From assembly GCA_039619475.1 (NCBI GenBank), contig CM077115.1, forward strand, positions 517,224,815 to 517,288,814: DNA of 64,000 nucleotides. Reading direction: 5' to 3'. Below the pieces are notes generated by a model. It did not search any database, had not been told where the DNA came from, and saw only the letters and a list, made by a program, of their open reading frames with translations. The DNA is from Icerya purchasi. Its lineage: Eukaryota > Arthropoda > Insecta > Hemiptera > Monophlebidae. Of this stretch, positions 35,356 through 49,039 are shown one piece after another. Positions within the stretch are counted from its first letter, which is position 1; each line of letters starts with the position of its first letter. The translations under genes and the position numbers were made by a program.

Positions 35356-36289
35356 TGACGCCTTGAAAAAAATAAACGATTGTCGATCTGAATGTATGGT
35401 GTATGAGTGCAGTAAAATTTTTTGCGAAAACCCGTGTATTCTCTTTACATTACGTAAGTAGGGTAGGTATACATTTACCGTTTACGGTTACGCTATTAAA
35501 AATGTTGTTTGTATCTGAGAAAAATGTAAAAATAAATAGGTATATATACAGATATATGACTATCAATGTAATAAATACGAATATATAGATATGAAGTTTT
35601 CTGGAAACACCCATTAATCATTCCGAAGAGTGTATTATCGTAAAAATATGGCGAATTTTGCCTAAAGTGTTTTATATTTTTTGGCCTTATGAGATCAGTT
35701 AAATGGGCCAAAAAGAGAGTTTACCGTTTTTCCTGAACTACAACAAAAGCTTCTCGCGAAACAGCTTGCCGTAGCCCAACCAAAATTTCGATAATACTTT
35801 AAAAAACGAAATAGTTTCCGAAAAATAATAACGAATAATAAATATAATAATGCGTAGCGAATTCGGTATATCCTGTTTTGGTAACTAGTTAATGAAATAA
35901 CGAAGTCATAAACGCGGTAACAAATTGTGAATATGAAGTAAAAATGGCAGCAATGATTTTTCGCGAATGCGAATACAATATACCAGCACCTTTAGTAGTG
36001 GAAAAGCGAAGAAAACCGAATTAACTCTGGGTTCAGGACTGCAGTGAATATCTCTGAAAGTACGTAACACTAAATTATCTCGGAAAGAAAACCGATATTA
36101 TTAAAAAAGGAATCGAAATACTTGATCTTAACTTAGAAAAATATGGTATATAATAAAAAAAAAACAATTCTTTTAGAAAAATCATCTTCAATTGATTACG
36201 TCAGTTTTACCTGTCTTTTATTAAACCGAAAATCTTAGCACTTGTAAAACACAGCACCCACAATCTCTTTGTTATCTTATACGAAGTAA
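34916..36289. other. AT-rich non-coding DNA, no gene seen
   Basis: Contains a 29-base poly-A run (35324-35352), which could be the tail of an unrecognised retroelement. Confidence 0.5.
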
Positions 36290-36690
36290 CGCGGGGGACA
36301 TCTCTGAGCTATTTGTGTCGCTTTCGCTCTGATCATAGTTTCCTTCCTGCATCATTTTCTCAGTTTTCATCTGCTTCTCTTACTTCATTTTATTCTTTTC
36401 ATCTTCCTTCCACGTACATTCCTTGTCACTCTGACATCATGTTTTATTAGATTGTTCGACCTTTTCGGCTAAACAATTTCTACACTCTTCTCTACTGTCT
36501 TCCTATTAATTCCACGGCCCCTTTTATATCGGTGCTTCTCCTTACATCCTTCCGCTTTTGTTATCCTGACCTCGACTTGATTTTATCCTCTATATCTTTA
36601 GACGTTTCATAATATAATTTTACTTTCCCCTTCTACCCATTTCTTTGGCTAATATCCTTGTTGACAAACCCGTAAAAAAAGAAAAAAGAA
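36290..36690 (+). mobile_element. LINE 3'-end fragment
   Basis: CT-rich sequence with CTGCATCATTTTCTC, CTCTTCTCTACTGTCTTCC and TTATATCGGTGCTTCTCC, ending ATCCTTGTTGACAAACCCGT and an A-rich tail. The end matches the tails at 5970 and 15950. The middle blocks match the complement of 49955-50340. No intact reading frame remains. Confidence 0.65.
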
Positions 36691-39600
36691 GATATAATCA
36701 TGAAACAAAAAATGTAGTGTACCTCGGGCTAAGAATGACACGTGTTCATTTTTTTTTTCTTATTTGGGTTTTTCCCTGGGCTTACCAATAATAGACGATT
36801 AGTCATCAACACACTAAGGAATGGAATCTGACAAAGAACGCTATACCAAGAATGGAGTGCCAAACATATGCATCCTGAAAAGAAAAGGAATGACATTGCC
36901 GAAGGTTAAAAAGGAGTTAGCATAACATGGCCACATCTGCAATTACAGATTCCACAGTACAAACGGATATAAAGTAATCAGCCTACAAATAATTAAGGAA
37001 AAAGAAGAAACACGGGATATTTAGAAAGCAGTTAGAGCCACCAAGCACCATAGCTATATAGAACACATAGCGTCCGTAAACAATTATCCGAAAGTTCAAT
37101 GACTTAGAACATCACTATAAAGCAAAGTTTATAGTTCTTAATTATGAATAATAATTATGCCGACGACTGCGAAAACAGCGCATCCTGTTAAGAAGAAATG
37201 AATAGAATTTACACGCAACACTCTATGGTCACACTGCAACAGCAGCGCCCACGGTGCTGGCTGACAAGGAGTTCACTATCCAGCGTTAGGGCCGCAAATG
37301 CGACAGCGGACCCCCAATATTAATGTAACTGTAACTGCAACATCAGTGCCTGCTCTTCTTAAAAAGTATTTCTCTCGGTAAGGATGGATTTGATATATAT
37401 ATATGTATGTTATTCAATTTATTGTTTCTTTAAATTTCTTTCCCGAATGAGAATTGCTCCTAGAAAATCCAGCAATACATATATATATATATATAGAAAA
37501 TCCGTGATTACCTAGATAGTTTTATGATTAATTTTTTTTTTATACACGTTATTACCCCATCTATATTTTTATCTTAGTATTATACTTCATGAAGTATAGT
37601 TTCATCTTTAACCTCAAAACGCTATGCACGAAAAGTGTGTGAGCTCCCGGAGAATATGTTAAATAAAAATGTCCATCTTTTCTTTGCGCTGATTACCGAT
37701 TCGAATACGATAAATTGGAAAACATTTCAATTATACCAAGCGAAAAAAGAATACGATAATTATTCAATACCGAAATAAAGAAACTACTTTTGAATGTTTA
37801 CGTTAAAGAAAGAAAAAAAAAACGAAAAAAGGGAATTTCCCATTTGTTGTGCTGCCGATACAAAGAAATTACCGAATGCCCAAAGATTAGCTATTCACCA
37901 TCGATTGATTTTTTTAGCTCGTTCATCCATTTTCGTTATTACATGCTGCATTATCATCCGCGTGAAAGATCTTTGCCACTCCATGCTCGTTAAGGCGATA
38001 AATTCTGCACTGAAATAATCGGCCAACACATTCAGATTTTTATTACCGTTATGAAATAATCTCGCTAAGCTCGCATCGAACGTTTAATTTAACTGTGGAC
38101 TTCAGATTCCACATTACCGTTCTGCTTCATTGCTAAATACGAACGTCACCGGTCGATTGTTGCTTATAAGAATATAATGCAACAGTCTGATACGTAAATA
38201 AGAAACAAAAACTTTATTAGTATGTCAGTGCCCCGTATAAATTCGATCTGATCTCTTATATTATTTTACATAAAGATTTAGTAGATTAGACGCGTTTTCT
38301 AAAAGGATGCATGCGTGTCTATAGCAAAGGGATGGAATTCGAGAATCCCAAAATATAGTTTTTCTTTTCGGTGTAATTTAAATGTCATCGAGGATTATTG
38401 GTGGTGAAGCTTGTATTCTCCGAATTTTTCGATCTGCAGTGTTAAGGGGATATTCAGAATATTATAAAAAACACCTAGCTCTAAAAAGTATCTTCCCAAT
38501 TTAGGCATCGGAATAATGGCGGACCATCAAAAAAATAGATAAAAGTATCCTTCGAGTTAGGAGTATATAGAAAAATCCCCCCTCCCCCGCCCGGGATACA
38601 CTATCAGTTCTAGGCGAGCTAAAAGTCGATAACGGATTATTTCCAATTAGAATAAATGAAGGTGTTATAGGATATATTTCGGTTACAGCGAGAAAAATAA
38701 ACTCGACGGAAAGAACCATTATACGGGGCGGGGGGGGACCTTTCATACGATGGGCTGATCCCAAAGGCACTACTGCTCGTCGGAAATATTCCATCTGCCA
38801 ATAGAGATCACCGGGATAAATAGAGAAAAATCGTAAAAGCAACGTCACCATTTCCCCCTACGTGTGGCATAAACTTGATGATGAGTGGTATAAAATAAAA
38901 AGTGTCCATGCAGGTAGTACCATTATTTTAAATACAAAGTTACATCTAAAATATTACGCAATAAGCAGCTGCAGTGGTGATTTCTTCTACCCTATAATCT
39001 ATAATCGTTTTTTTCCACATTAATTAAGGAACTCGGGAAACTCTTAAAATGTTCGATATCTACACAGTATGCCCTCGAAACACATGTTAATTAAAGAGGG
39101 GTTTTTTTTTTTGGTTTTTTTTTTTTCTGGTCAGTACTGAAAATGAGTACGCCCAGGCCACATTTTAATCCTAGTCCGTTAATCTGTAGCTACGTCGTAA
39201 TATTCGACTTTATACGAAAATTCAAGATATCGAAGAAAATGTTTACCCCTTATCATTAATAAAACAACGAAACAATTTCATTAATTCGTGTTTACTAATA
39301 CAAAAATTTTGAAATTGTGGTGTTTTTTATTTCTTTTTAAAAAATTGATGGAAACTTGTAATTAGCGGGAAAGATGAGAATCTTTTGAACGGAGTTGTTT
39401 CGTAAGTTTTTATTTGACGTCGGGAGTTTCCGGTAAAATAAAAAATTGATTTAAAAAAGTTCTGTAGCTATAAAATTTCGGAAAGCACCGCTCTACGTCA
39501 AGGGGTCAATTTTATGAAAATGCAACTTTTCCGCCTCAGTCTTTCAGTGCCGGGACGATTTTCCGATGAATGATCCCTGACTAAATTCACCACAATTACC

Positions 39601-42439
39601 GGATTGATTGCAATTTCAACCTTTGCGCATAGTGATTTCCTCTGTACTAGTAGAATAATGGTGGTGGCCGAGGAGATATATCGCCTGTATACAAAGCCAC
39701 ACACACACACACATATGTATTACTAAACAAAAGAGCTTTTCTCCGTGTGCTGAACAATATGACGAGAAGCGTGTATATGTATTTAACGTCTCCATGTTAA
39801 ACGGCTGCAACTGATGTGCGAACTGTTTTGGGAATTTTCGCGATTTTCCAGCATCGGCGAACGAGAAAGAAGGAACGCGCGAGCAGTTCACGAATCGGAA
39901 AAAGAACGACTCTGTCGAAGGCGAACAACGAGTTCGAGTTGTTTGCGATATTCGCTTTTTTTTCGGCCGGGTATCGATGTCGTTGATAAAAAGTCGTTAA
40001 TGGTTCTTAAATAACGAACGGCGAAAGAGATGCATAACTGTGAACGGGGGGCTCTTTGTGCCGCTGCTGCACAACTTTCCGCTGACAATCGACTCGATAT
40101 TCGGGCAGCTATCGCTCTTGCGACCCGTTCGAATTTGAATTTTCCCTTTTTCTAAATCTTGGCATTTTCCCGCCGAATCGCATTTTAATTACTACGGTGC
40201 TCGCGAGCAGCCGATTTTCATCGCTCGGCAGCCACCCGTCGCCGCTCCTTTCGTCCGCCAATGTTAACAGCCTAATGATAATATATCTTACGCGCATCAG
40301 AAACATGCTCGACGCATTTATTCAGCCCCCGTAGACTAGCTGCGCCACGATATGCATAACGCCCATGGCGTTTTTTTTTTCTTTTATCTCTCTACGGCTT
40401 TTTTTTGTTTTTTTTATCTTTAGCCGCCTGTGGCTAATGTCTTGCCATTTCGTTTCATGGCACGTTCGATATATTAGATCGATTTAAGAATGCCCGCCGA
40501 TGCTTTTGGTGCATATAAATGCGAGCTTCGTACGTTTTCCGCGTCATATTTTCCAAATTCCGTTTCTACCATCATTTTACCTGCTCTCTAATGCGCATAT
40601 TTTAATTAGTTCTGTTCAAAAATTCAACACCATTCAAAAAGTTACCGCAAACACTTGTAATTTAAAATACGAGACGTAAAAAAAGTGTGTGTGTGTGTGT
40701 GTGTGTGTGTGTCGTTGCAGCCATCGTGCTCCTCAATTTTTATAAGCTTTTTTTCTTTGTTTCGACCAATTTACCAAAAATAGTTTTTTTTTTTTTTTTT
40801 TATCAATTTATTTTTGGGCTTATTAAATATGGACACAAACCCATCGTAAGAGGAATTTTTCTATATATTTTCGATGCGCGGAAACGGGGTTCTAACCAGG
40901 TCATAGCTGAATAAAATACTATTGTTTAATCAATAATGTCACATTAGTTCATTCACGGTTAATTTTTATTTTCATTCCCATATGCATCGGCCACTGTACA
41001 CATCCACTCTTAGCCATGTACCGTTGAAGAACCATCAGAAGAACGAAACATTGATTAACTACCAGTCGTACGACCCTTTCATTTCTCCAGTGTTGTACTT
41101 CGAAAATTATACTGAATGTCTAATATTTTTACAAACTCTATCTAATTCTAAATAATAACGTTATTCGCAGCTCACTTGTCATTATTTTATGCACGGAAAT
41201 TCTTATTTCTTTTTAAAGCGATCACAGATTTTTATGCAAACAGGAAAACTAAGTATAATTTTACCGAAGAAAAACAAAAATGAACGACACCTTAGTCGTA
41301 CTAAAATGGCCGCGAATCTTGTTTTTTGGCCTAATTAAAAAATTTAAAAAATGCAGATGAATTTTTAAAAACCTTTGCAAAATGTTGAAAAAAACCCCAT
41401 TTTTTTAAAACACATTTTTTCTTCCGGACTTCATAAAATCACGGTTAGAAAATAGACTGGATGACGAATTAAAACGTGAATACAGAATCTAGAACAGCGT
41501 TTTTTTGGGGGATTGTTACGAGATTTTTACGGGATATCTCCATTATCAACAGCCAAAATGTAAATAACGCGCCGGCATCCGCGGAGGTGAAGTTCAGTTT
41601 CAGACCATTATTCGCATGCGAAGATTCGTAAACGTCTAGGCTGCTATCATTGTGCAGCTTGTTTACTATCAGATCATTATTAATAGGCTGCGAGGAAGTA
41701 ATTAATTTCACGATGCTAATTAATGTTCTATAAAGCATTCCCTCTATAATTAATATCTTGGAAATATATATATATATATTAAATAAATTCCTTAACGGCT
41801 AGTAGAAATACGTACAAATTAATTTACTTTAATAATTTAACATTAAAATAAATACCTTTAAAAATGTTTTCCGGCACAGCGCAAGCTAACGACACAAAGT
41901 GGTAGTACACTTAACATTTTAGTTTTAACTGAGTGCGTACTCCATGTTGTTAGCCGATTTGTGCCCGATTATCTTTGTTTCTTAATAAGGGGGGGATTTA
42001 TTTATTGTCTACTTATGAATTTAAACGAATTACGGATTTATCTAAATGTTTAGCAAAATGTTCAAACCGCTTAATTCTTTTGCCTTTAATGCGGATAAAG
42101 AAAAATTAACAAATTAAATAACACAGCAATCTGCTAGACGGTTCTTAATCTCCGTATATGACGAATTCAGTTTTTCCCCAACTTCTGCGATGACGACGAG
42201 CATATATATATATATCAAAATGAATTTTTATCGAACGCGTAATCGGAGGATACAAAAGAAATAGAAAATGATCCGGAGGAGTAAAATATATCAGCAGTCC
42301 CCCCAACAGATATTCTAACAGAAAATTTCGCACTAAAATGATAGCTACAAGAAAGGTAAAATTGTTCTTACATCCCGTTTTAGGTAAAATTGTGATCGCA
42401 GAAGTCTTTTTAACCTAAAACCATTTAAATATATTACGT
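36691..42439. other. Non-coding DNA with a GC-richer patch (about 39780-40620)
   Basis: Mostly AT-rich. The patch at 39780-40620 lacks transposon signatures. It includes an octamer-like ATATGCATAA inside CACGATATGCATAACGCCC, and is a candidate regulatory region by composition. A (GT)n tract is at 40685-40712. No exon was recognised. Confidence 0.45.
40685..40712. repeat. (GT)n microsatellite
   Basis: Fourteen uninterrupted GT units. Confidence 0.92.
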
Positions 42440-43190
42440 TACCAATTTAGACGTTCTGAAAGATGGGAAGCACAAAGGACTGAAAAAGTAAGGGAATTAT
42501 TGTTGGAGATGGGATGGAAAGGATAAAAGAATCACTGCAAGGAGCAGGAGTCGAGATTTGCGAATATAAATAAGAACATTTTTCGCTAAACAAGAGTTGA
42601 ACAGTCGAAGAAAACATAGTTTGCTCGCATTCAAAAGGATAATCAGTGTTGTGGAGGGGACAGTAAGAAGGAGGAGATGCGAGAAACCGAGAAGCGAAGA
42701 GAAGAGAATTATTCTTAATCTGATTAAGGAGACAATAGAGTAGAATGACATAATTGAAAGGGAATAGAAGCTAAAGCTGAGGATTGGTATGAGAAGATAG
42801 TGCGAAGCAGCGAAGCGATTATTAGGGAACAAGGAAGGGTATCTATCGGATTAAAATTTGGAATGAATTAAGGAAAGAAGGATTAAGTCTGAAGCTAGAA
42901 AATAGCTAGAGAAAGGAGCATTGACTTTCAGATGTGTCATTGCCCTAAATGTCATTGATAGAACCCGTAAACAGTCTTTAAGAATAAAACGTGATGATGG
43001 TATATTGGAAATAAGGGAAGAACACGAATTGTGACGGAACAATACTGTTCGAAGAATGAGAAGGAGAAGAAGGAATTGCTTGAAGAACGCTCTTCGAATC
43101 GGAAACAAGGAGGAATTCGAAGATTTGTCGAACCAGTTTCGCATTATTCTCCATAGAAGCGTGGTTCTTATTTTTTTCTCGTTCTTTCAC
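42440..43190 (-). mobile_element. LINE fragment, reverse orientation
   Basis: Purine-rich on the + strand, so CT-rich on the minus strand like the other LINE tails. The blocks TTATTGTTGGAGATGGGATG, CATTCAAAAGGATAATCAGTG and AAGGAGACAATAGAGTAGAA recur with changes at 62300-62570. The complement of 42700-42840 resembles 20430-20600. Two overlapping minus-strand frames remain (42497-42832 and 42851-43144), of biased Leu/Ser/Ile composition, with no intact domain. Judged to be the region between reverse transcriptase and the 3' end. Confidence 0.6.
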
Positions 43191-43794
43191 AGTCTACGGC
43201 ACAACAGTGTTAGTTTTTAATTCCGATCTTCCCCTAAACTAATCGCGAATAGTGTATAATGTACGCGAAATAAGGATTATATAGAAATCATTTCACTTCA
43301 GTCCGTCTCCATCGAAATTTTAACTCAAAACTGCGTCCAGAGCGTAGGCAACAGAAAGCAGAGGTGAGAACGTCGCAAAGAAAAGGAAAATTGATAAACC
43401 AAGGAGGAGGATGAACATTCGATTGAATAGATATCTTGAACTGAAATTAAAGATAAATAATCCCTTTAATATTATAATATGAGCAAAAAGAGAAATGAGA
43501 CGTTGTTGGATTCGAAAACCGCAAGGAATATCCCCACCGCCCGCCCGCCGTAAAAGAAGCTAACCGAGCCACTGATAGATCTTTCGAGAGTGTCCAAGTA
43601 TCCGTAAAAAACGAGTAAAATCCAAGATCAGAAGAAATGACCGCCCAACTGATATTTTCGAAAATGGTATATAAATAAATTTGAACATAAGCTTTGAACG
43701 AGCACGGTGTAACTATGCACGCATTGCGCATAAGGGTTTTGACGATGGCGAAAAGTAAAAGCACCTTCTTCTAGCGTTTGCTATTATTTAATAA
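43191..43794. other. Non-coding DNA, no gene seen
   Basis: No exon or repeat boundary was recognised. The 105-codon minus-strand frame (43447-43764) has no recognisable domain. Confidence 0.5.
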
Positions 43795-44082
43795 GTAAAG
43801 TAAGTCTCACATATCCCCTTGATAAGGTATAACGGATATTGTAAAGCTTTTCATAATGTACTTAAGGGTACCTAATGATGAAAATGCTGGGGCCAGTTTC
43901 ATTCTCATGGAATTCGCCTTTACTTTCCCATATTTCTTTCTAGTATAACCAATACTCAATATCATATATATTAAGTATACATATATGTATATGTCAGCGG
44001 TACGAAACAAGTCCCAAAAACCTACGACACCTCCGGTTTAGTGGCCAAGCACCTTAACTACCAGGCTACCGCGCCACCACTA
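43795..44082 (-). mobile_element. SINE A, copy 2
   Basis: Read on the minus strand, the head is GGTGGCGCGGTAGCCTGGTA followed by a GTTAAGGTGCTTGGC segment. The TAGCCTGGTAGTTAAGGTGC part is a recognisable pol III A-box region of a tRNA, while the B box is decayed. The body includes the complement of AAGCTTTTCATAATGTACTT and the element ends CTTACTTTACTT. Body and tail are shared with 8190-8302 and 61612-61765. Confidence 0.68.
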
Positions 44083-45784
44083 TTTGTAATAATTAGATTA
44101 ATTTCTTTATTTTAATTCCGTACGATTTGTTTAATCCGCGAATGGCGACCGATCATTCTTACCAGTTCCCGTATTCCTGTTGAGAAATAATTTATTTCAA
44201 CTTCCGGCTTTTGTTAATCTCTCAAATTCCGTAACGAAAATTCAAAGAAAAATTCCCACTCGAATACTACACATAATTATCGAAATTTCGGCTAAATAAT
44301 ATGTATAAGAGATTTCTTAATAACTCTTCCGTATTTATGAGCTACGAATAACCAAGGGAAAACTCCTGTCTTCGAGGGATCTATATTACAACAGCGCTGC
44401 GATAGTCGGCTGACTGTGTTACAAGTACTAGATAAGTTAAAAATAACAAGAACAAAACTAATATATTCATACGGAAAAAGACAGATATAACAGATAAAAT
44501 ACCGGTAAAAATTAATTAATAACTCCCTGTTGAAAAATAATGTTGCTTTCTAGGCAGTATAATTACAACGATGACAATAACAACAACAGAAGTAAAAATA
44601 CCTTTCAATATACAAAAAAAAAAAAAACATGTTAACTAACAAGCATTTAAAATAATGGTGGGAAGAAATTATTACGGAGTGTGTCCTGAGTTATTAGGGA
44701 TCTAAAAGCAGGACGACACTAAGTAAATTAAGAAAAATTAACAATACGGTGGGCAAGGCTGAAAATTTCAAAAACATCGTATAAAAAACATTGAATGAAA
44801 ATGTACCCCAGCAGAAGCAAAAGAACAGAGGAAATTAATTAATCGAGGAACGATAGCATTGGTTCGGTCGTACATTAAGGCGTAATAATTTGATAAGAAA
44901 CATAGCGGTCGGTAAGATAAATGGGAAGAAGCTGCAGAAACCCATGCAAACCAATACTGCATAGCATTAAGCAAAACATGGAATGCTATAGTATATGATT
45001 TAGGCAGCAAAGGATTGAAACAAATGACAGCAGCAACAAGGCAGTGCCTTTAGATAGATTAGACGATCTTCTGCCTCGGTTAAAAATTGCAACTAAGCTT
45101 AAACTTGGTGCATATTCTGTTGTTTTTTTTTGTTTTTTTCTTAAATAAACCGCTTCTTAAGGATCTATCGAAACCCCTTAAGTTGCTACATACTTCGATA
45201 ATCCATACTTATGAACTATTATTATACAACGACCAGTTGTCGCTAATATTTTTAATTACCCCATTAATTAAGCCATAATATTTTACAATCATACAACCAA
45301 GTCGAGAGGATTTGAGGGGCGCTTAATGTGTCACTTTTAGTGTTCAGTATTTGAATGGCCTCGGTATTTACACGGCCATGCAGCCGCCTTTCGTACTTGA
45401 AGAGAAAATGTCACCCCAATTGTTCAATAGCTGGTCACGATAGATATAACCAACAAACGTTTGTGTTATCGCTTGAAGAGCGCGACATTTTGTCGATGTT
45501 GGATGATGTCTCTGTCGTCCGACCAGAAGAACGTATAACTGGACTCGGAATATCGATACAGAAGGCATTTATTGCGCAGACTAAGTGGTGACTGCTAATT
45601 AGCCAGTGTACATCTGACTAAGCTGGCGCTTCAGTTGTAGCTTTTTTATTTTGCTTACATTAATAAGGAGATTAATTGAATAATTTAAGCTAACTTCGTA
45701 CGCAACATATTTGTATTTGTTTTTTTTTTTTTTTTTTTTTAATTTCTAGGCTTTCGTCGTCTCGTTTTTTCTAAATATCACTTC
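44083..45784. other. AT-rich non-coding DNA, no gene seen
   Basis: An 80-codon minus-strand frame (44768-45010) and overlapping frames at 45355-45591 show no domain I recognise. A poly-T run is at 45720-45740. Confidence 0.5.
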
Positions 45785-45792
45785 TAAGTGAC

Positions 45793-46355
45793 CAGACTCG
45801 GATTAAGTGTATGATAGGCCCGGGGCTACGGAAATATTAGGGGCCCTTTTCGGAAGTGACAAAACTATCAGTTATATCGAATAACTAAACTTTCTTTAAT
45901 TTAATTAAATTGCATCATTTTGAATTCACGAATTATTAGTGTAAACAAAACTAAATCTACAAACAATAGGTAGAATTTTCGATATCAAAAAAAAATATAT
46001 ATATATATGTATATATATAATTTTAAACAATGAATTCTTTTCTTATTTTTTTTTCTGCAAATTCTTGTATAATATCGTTAAAATCTACTGAACGGAGAAA
46101 ATCTGCTTCGATCGTTAATCTTGATAATGCCGATAATCTATTATCTAGCATGATTGATCTGTACATATTTTTTATTCCTTTTTTTATCGAAAAAGATCTT
46201 TCCGCTTCCTGACAATTTCTAATCGGTTTAGTTACAAATATTCGGTATGCAATATAAATGATTGGAAATACATCTATTATTGCACGTTTAACCATCCATG
46301 TCGACGAAGGTGGGAGCCTCTGAAGGGGGGGGGGCCCTTTCTAAATCCGGGCCTG
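45793..46355 (-). mobile_element. Internally deleted hAT element
   Basis: The left end is CAGACTCGGATTAAG, and the right end in reverse complement is CAGGCCCGGATTTAG: clear inverted termini. An 8-bp target duplication TAAGTGAC / TAAGTAAC (45785-45792 and 46356-46363, one mismatch) flanks it. On the minus strand it keeps the end of a transposase gene (46023-46295). Most of the transposase is gone, so it is non-autonomous. Confidence 0.86.
46023..46295 (-). pseudogene. hAT transposase C-terminal dimerisation domain remnant
   Basis: The 90-residue open frame contains EAERSFSIKKGIKNMYRSIM, then LDNRLSALSRLTIEAD and DFNDIIQEFAEKKIRKEF. This is the standard ERSFS...K...R..L..L..LSIE pattern of the hAT C-terminal dimerisation (hATC) domain of ZMYM-type transposases, and the frame is intact to its stop. 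The upstream RNase-H-like catalytic domain and the BED zinc finger are missing. Confidence 0.85.
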
Positions 46356-46363
46356 TAAGTAAC

Positions 46364-46748
46364 CGGGAGTCATATTGTGGCGCGGTGAAAAGTTTCCCTG
46401 AACGAGCCGGGTTAGTGAATTTTGCTTTAAACGAAAACATCGGTAACTCCTCTATGTCAGCGATGGACTTTGCCGCGGGGACATGACTTATTCAGCTCAC
46501 ACACGCAATCATCTCTCCGTTAAATATATATCGACTCGTTAACATCATAAAAACATAGCGTCACGTTATCGTCGCATAATAATAATAATAATAATAATAA
46601 CCGTCAATCGATGCGAAAAGAACTTCTGAATATCTCGTTCTCAGGAATATAATTGAGATATTAATAAGTTCGACGAAAAAAGAAAACAAACAACGGTGAT
46701 TTATCGACATTTCGAGGTTCTAATTGTAAGAACTGTAAAACTTACTGA
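46364..46748. other. Short non-coding spacer
   Basis: Holds an (AAT)n tract at 46577-46600 and no exon. Confidence 0.6.
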
Positions 46749-47090
46749 CAAGGAAAATACACGAGTTGTCAGACGCCGATTTTGATGAATTTTTGATATG
46801 TTGTAGAGCATAAAAAAAAAGATTAGACGCGTGTTTTTTTTTTTTTACCAGCCCATATGCAGTTTTAAGGAGTGAAAACAACCCCTAAAGTTCACCCCCC
46901 CCCAAATCGTTTTTCCTAAATATCTTCAACAACTCTATATTTTTTTATGAAACAAAATGGAAATTATTTCTCGTGCAAAGGACAAGTAATTCACAATGAT
47001 TTAAGCAGTGGGGCTGCATCCCCTATCTTCTAGGGGGTAAAAACAACTTTTTGTGAGATGGTTAAGCAAAAGTCCATAACTATATACTAC
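46749..47090. mobile_element. Partial copy of the 911-bp TIR element
   Basis: Begins CAAGGAAAATACACGAGTTG followed by TCAGACGCCGATTTTGATG, the terminus of the element at 16406-17316. It then follows the complement of 17000-17316 (for example ATATCTTCAACAACTCTATA and CTCGTGCAAAGGACAAGTAA). The other half is missing, so only one terminus survives. Confidence 0.8.
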
Positions 47091-47159
47091 GCTTAGAGAC
47101 CACGACCTATTTTTTATTTCCAGAAAATTAATATAATTGTATTTTTACTTATTTTTCAG

Positions 47160-47375
47160 CCGAGGAGAATGTTCTCCTCAAGTTGTTATTATCTGTACTC
47201 CCATTTGCTAGACTTCGACTGTTTCTGCTCCTCATTGTGCCCATTATATCCTTCTACACTTCCTATTTATTTGATTGTGTATAATTTTCCCCATTTCATT
47301 TCTAATGTTGTTTCTGAATGAAGGTCACCGTGGATAACGAGCCCATAAAAACAAAACAAAAAAAAACAAAAAAAA
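47160..47375 (+). mobile_element. LINE 3'-end fragment
   Basis: Short CT-rich segment ending AAGGTCACCGTGGATAACGA then GCCCATAAAAAC and an A-rich tail. This is the same terminal motif as the tails at 5970, 15950 and 36660. The coding part is lost. Confidence 0.6.
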
Positions 47376-49039
47376 GTTGGTATTGAAAATGTTGCACTTT
47401 TTTTTAAAGCGCTGTACAGAAATCCTATTATTTTCTCGGTAATTGATTGCTAGACGTCTGGTGTGTTAGTTTTCATAGCGGTAGGAGTCGACGACTAGGA
47501 GAAGAAAGCGTGTTTACGTTGTAATTCAACCGCAGCAAGAATGTTATTAGCTGCGGAGTAGATTTCCTGCAAAAGGCAAACCGACGGTGAAAATGTTCGG
47601 GCGTCGCTGCGGAATGGGATATTTGTAAGTCGAACATTGCCGCTGATAAACACGGGCACGCTAGTTGGCAACGGGCATAATGATATGTAAAATCAGCATT
47701 TTTCACGGCCTGTTTATTTCCCGTACTTCCATCGTTCATGCAATGTGCATACCCTTCGCGCGCCTTTATTAGTTTAGCGCCAGTGTCCAGCCTTTACAGG
47801 ATAACCTTTTTAACACATTCGCAACTGCCATCCTCGCTCTCCCATTTCCACTCTTATACTTTCTTTTCCCGGCGCCCCCCGTTCAGCCTTTTATCACCGA
47901 CGCGTCCTTTTCCGAGGTACCTCTGTCGCGCCATTTCTAACCCCGAACACACACACAACACACACACCGGTCTAATCATCTTCCATGTTCCTATTCTTTT
48001 ATCCAACGCACGGTGCGTACATCGCGGTCTATAAACATATCGAAGCGGAATAAGTTTGAGATTTAGCGGTGTTCCTGTTCGATAAGCTGATGTCGCAGCG
48101 GTCATCCTGTGCTAAGATCGTGCTTTGCATTCGGTCGGCACATTTTTCATAGAACAACGAACCCGAGAGTCCATATCTTTTCCGCATACTCGAATGATCT
48201 TTAATTTTGTCGAATAAGCAGTTCGCGGAAAATTTACCTTCCCCCTCCTTCCGAACTGTCGCGACCACGCATCCCCTGTTCTATAGACCTTCGTTCTAAT
48301 TCGTTTATTCGGTCCACTATACGTTTTTTTTTTGTTTTTTTTAGTATAAGAAAAATTTTGTTTTTCTATTGTTGTTTTTCTTTTTGTCAGGATGCAAAGA
48401 AAGAATTACATTTTTATTGCACAATTATGCGAGCTGTGAAATCTTGCGCGCCACGGAAACTTGCTCGCGGTTACGAAAGTATACATTTCAGAGCAATTTC
48501 CTGTCTTTTTTTTTACTGGGTTTGTCAGCAAGGAGAAATCCCTATATAGATGTGCATATAAAAATCAATTGCTGTATGTATGACTGATCATCACTTGAAA
48601 ACGGATTTGGCTGATTGCCTTTTTTTGTTGTACTATCCCCGGACAAGGTTTTTGTAAAAGAAAATTTTAGGAAAATTCACCGCGGAACAGTCGGAAAGTT
48701 AAGGTCGCAGAAACGCGTGACGAATAACAAAAAAAATAATTCTTTTATAAAATTTTACAATAAAAAATAATTACCACGGTAAACATAAATTATACGTACA
48801 AATTTAAATAAAATGATTACTACGGTAAGTAATAAACTCATGATAAAGCATTTTATTAACTTTTGGCTTAAGTAAAAACACGCCATGTTCTATTACTTCA
48901 TTTTTTGCGTTACTGAAATCATCAAACCTCCATGGCGTTACCGTACTCATTATGGAGAGTTGAAAAAAAATATTGTGGTATTCTCTATTGTCTTTTTTAC
49001 AGAAAGTGCAACGGAATTTTTAATAATAATTGCTCCACC
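47376..49039. other. Non-coding DNA, no gene seen
   Basis: GC-richer between about 47480 and 48300, with short overlapping frames on both strands and no domain. AT-rich after that. Confidence 0.45.

Noticed and set aside
42497..43144. Leu/Ser-rich minus-strand membrane-like proteins
   Set aside because: The DNA is a fragment of the repeated LINE family (it recurs at 62265-62610). The hydrophobic look comes from its CT-rich composition.
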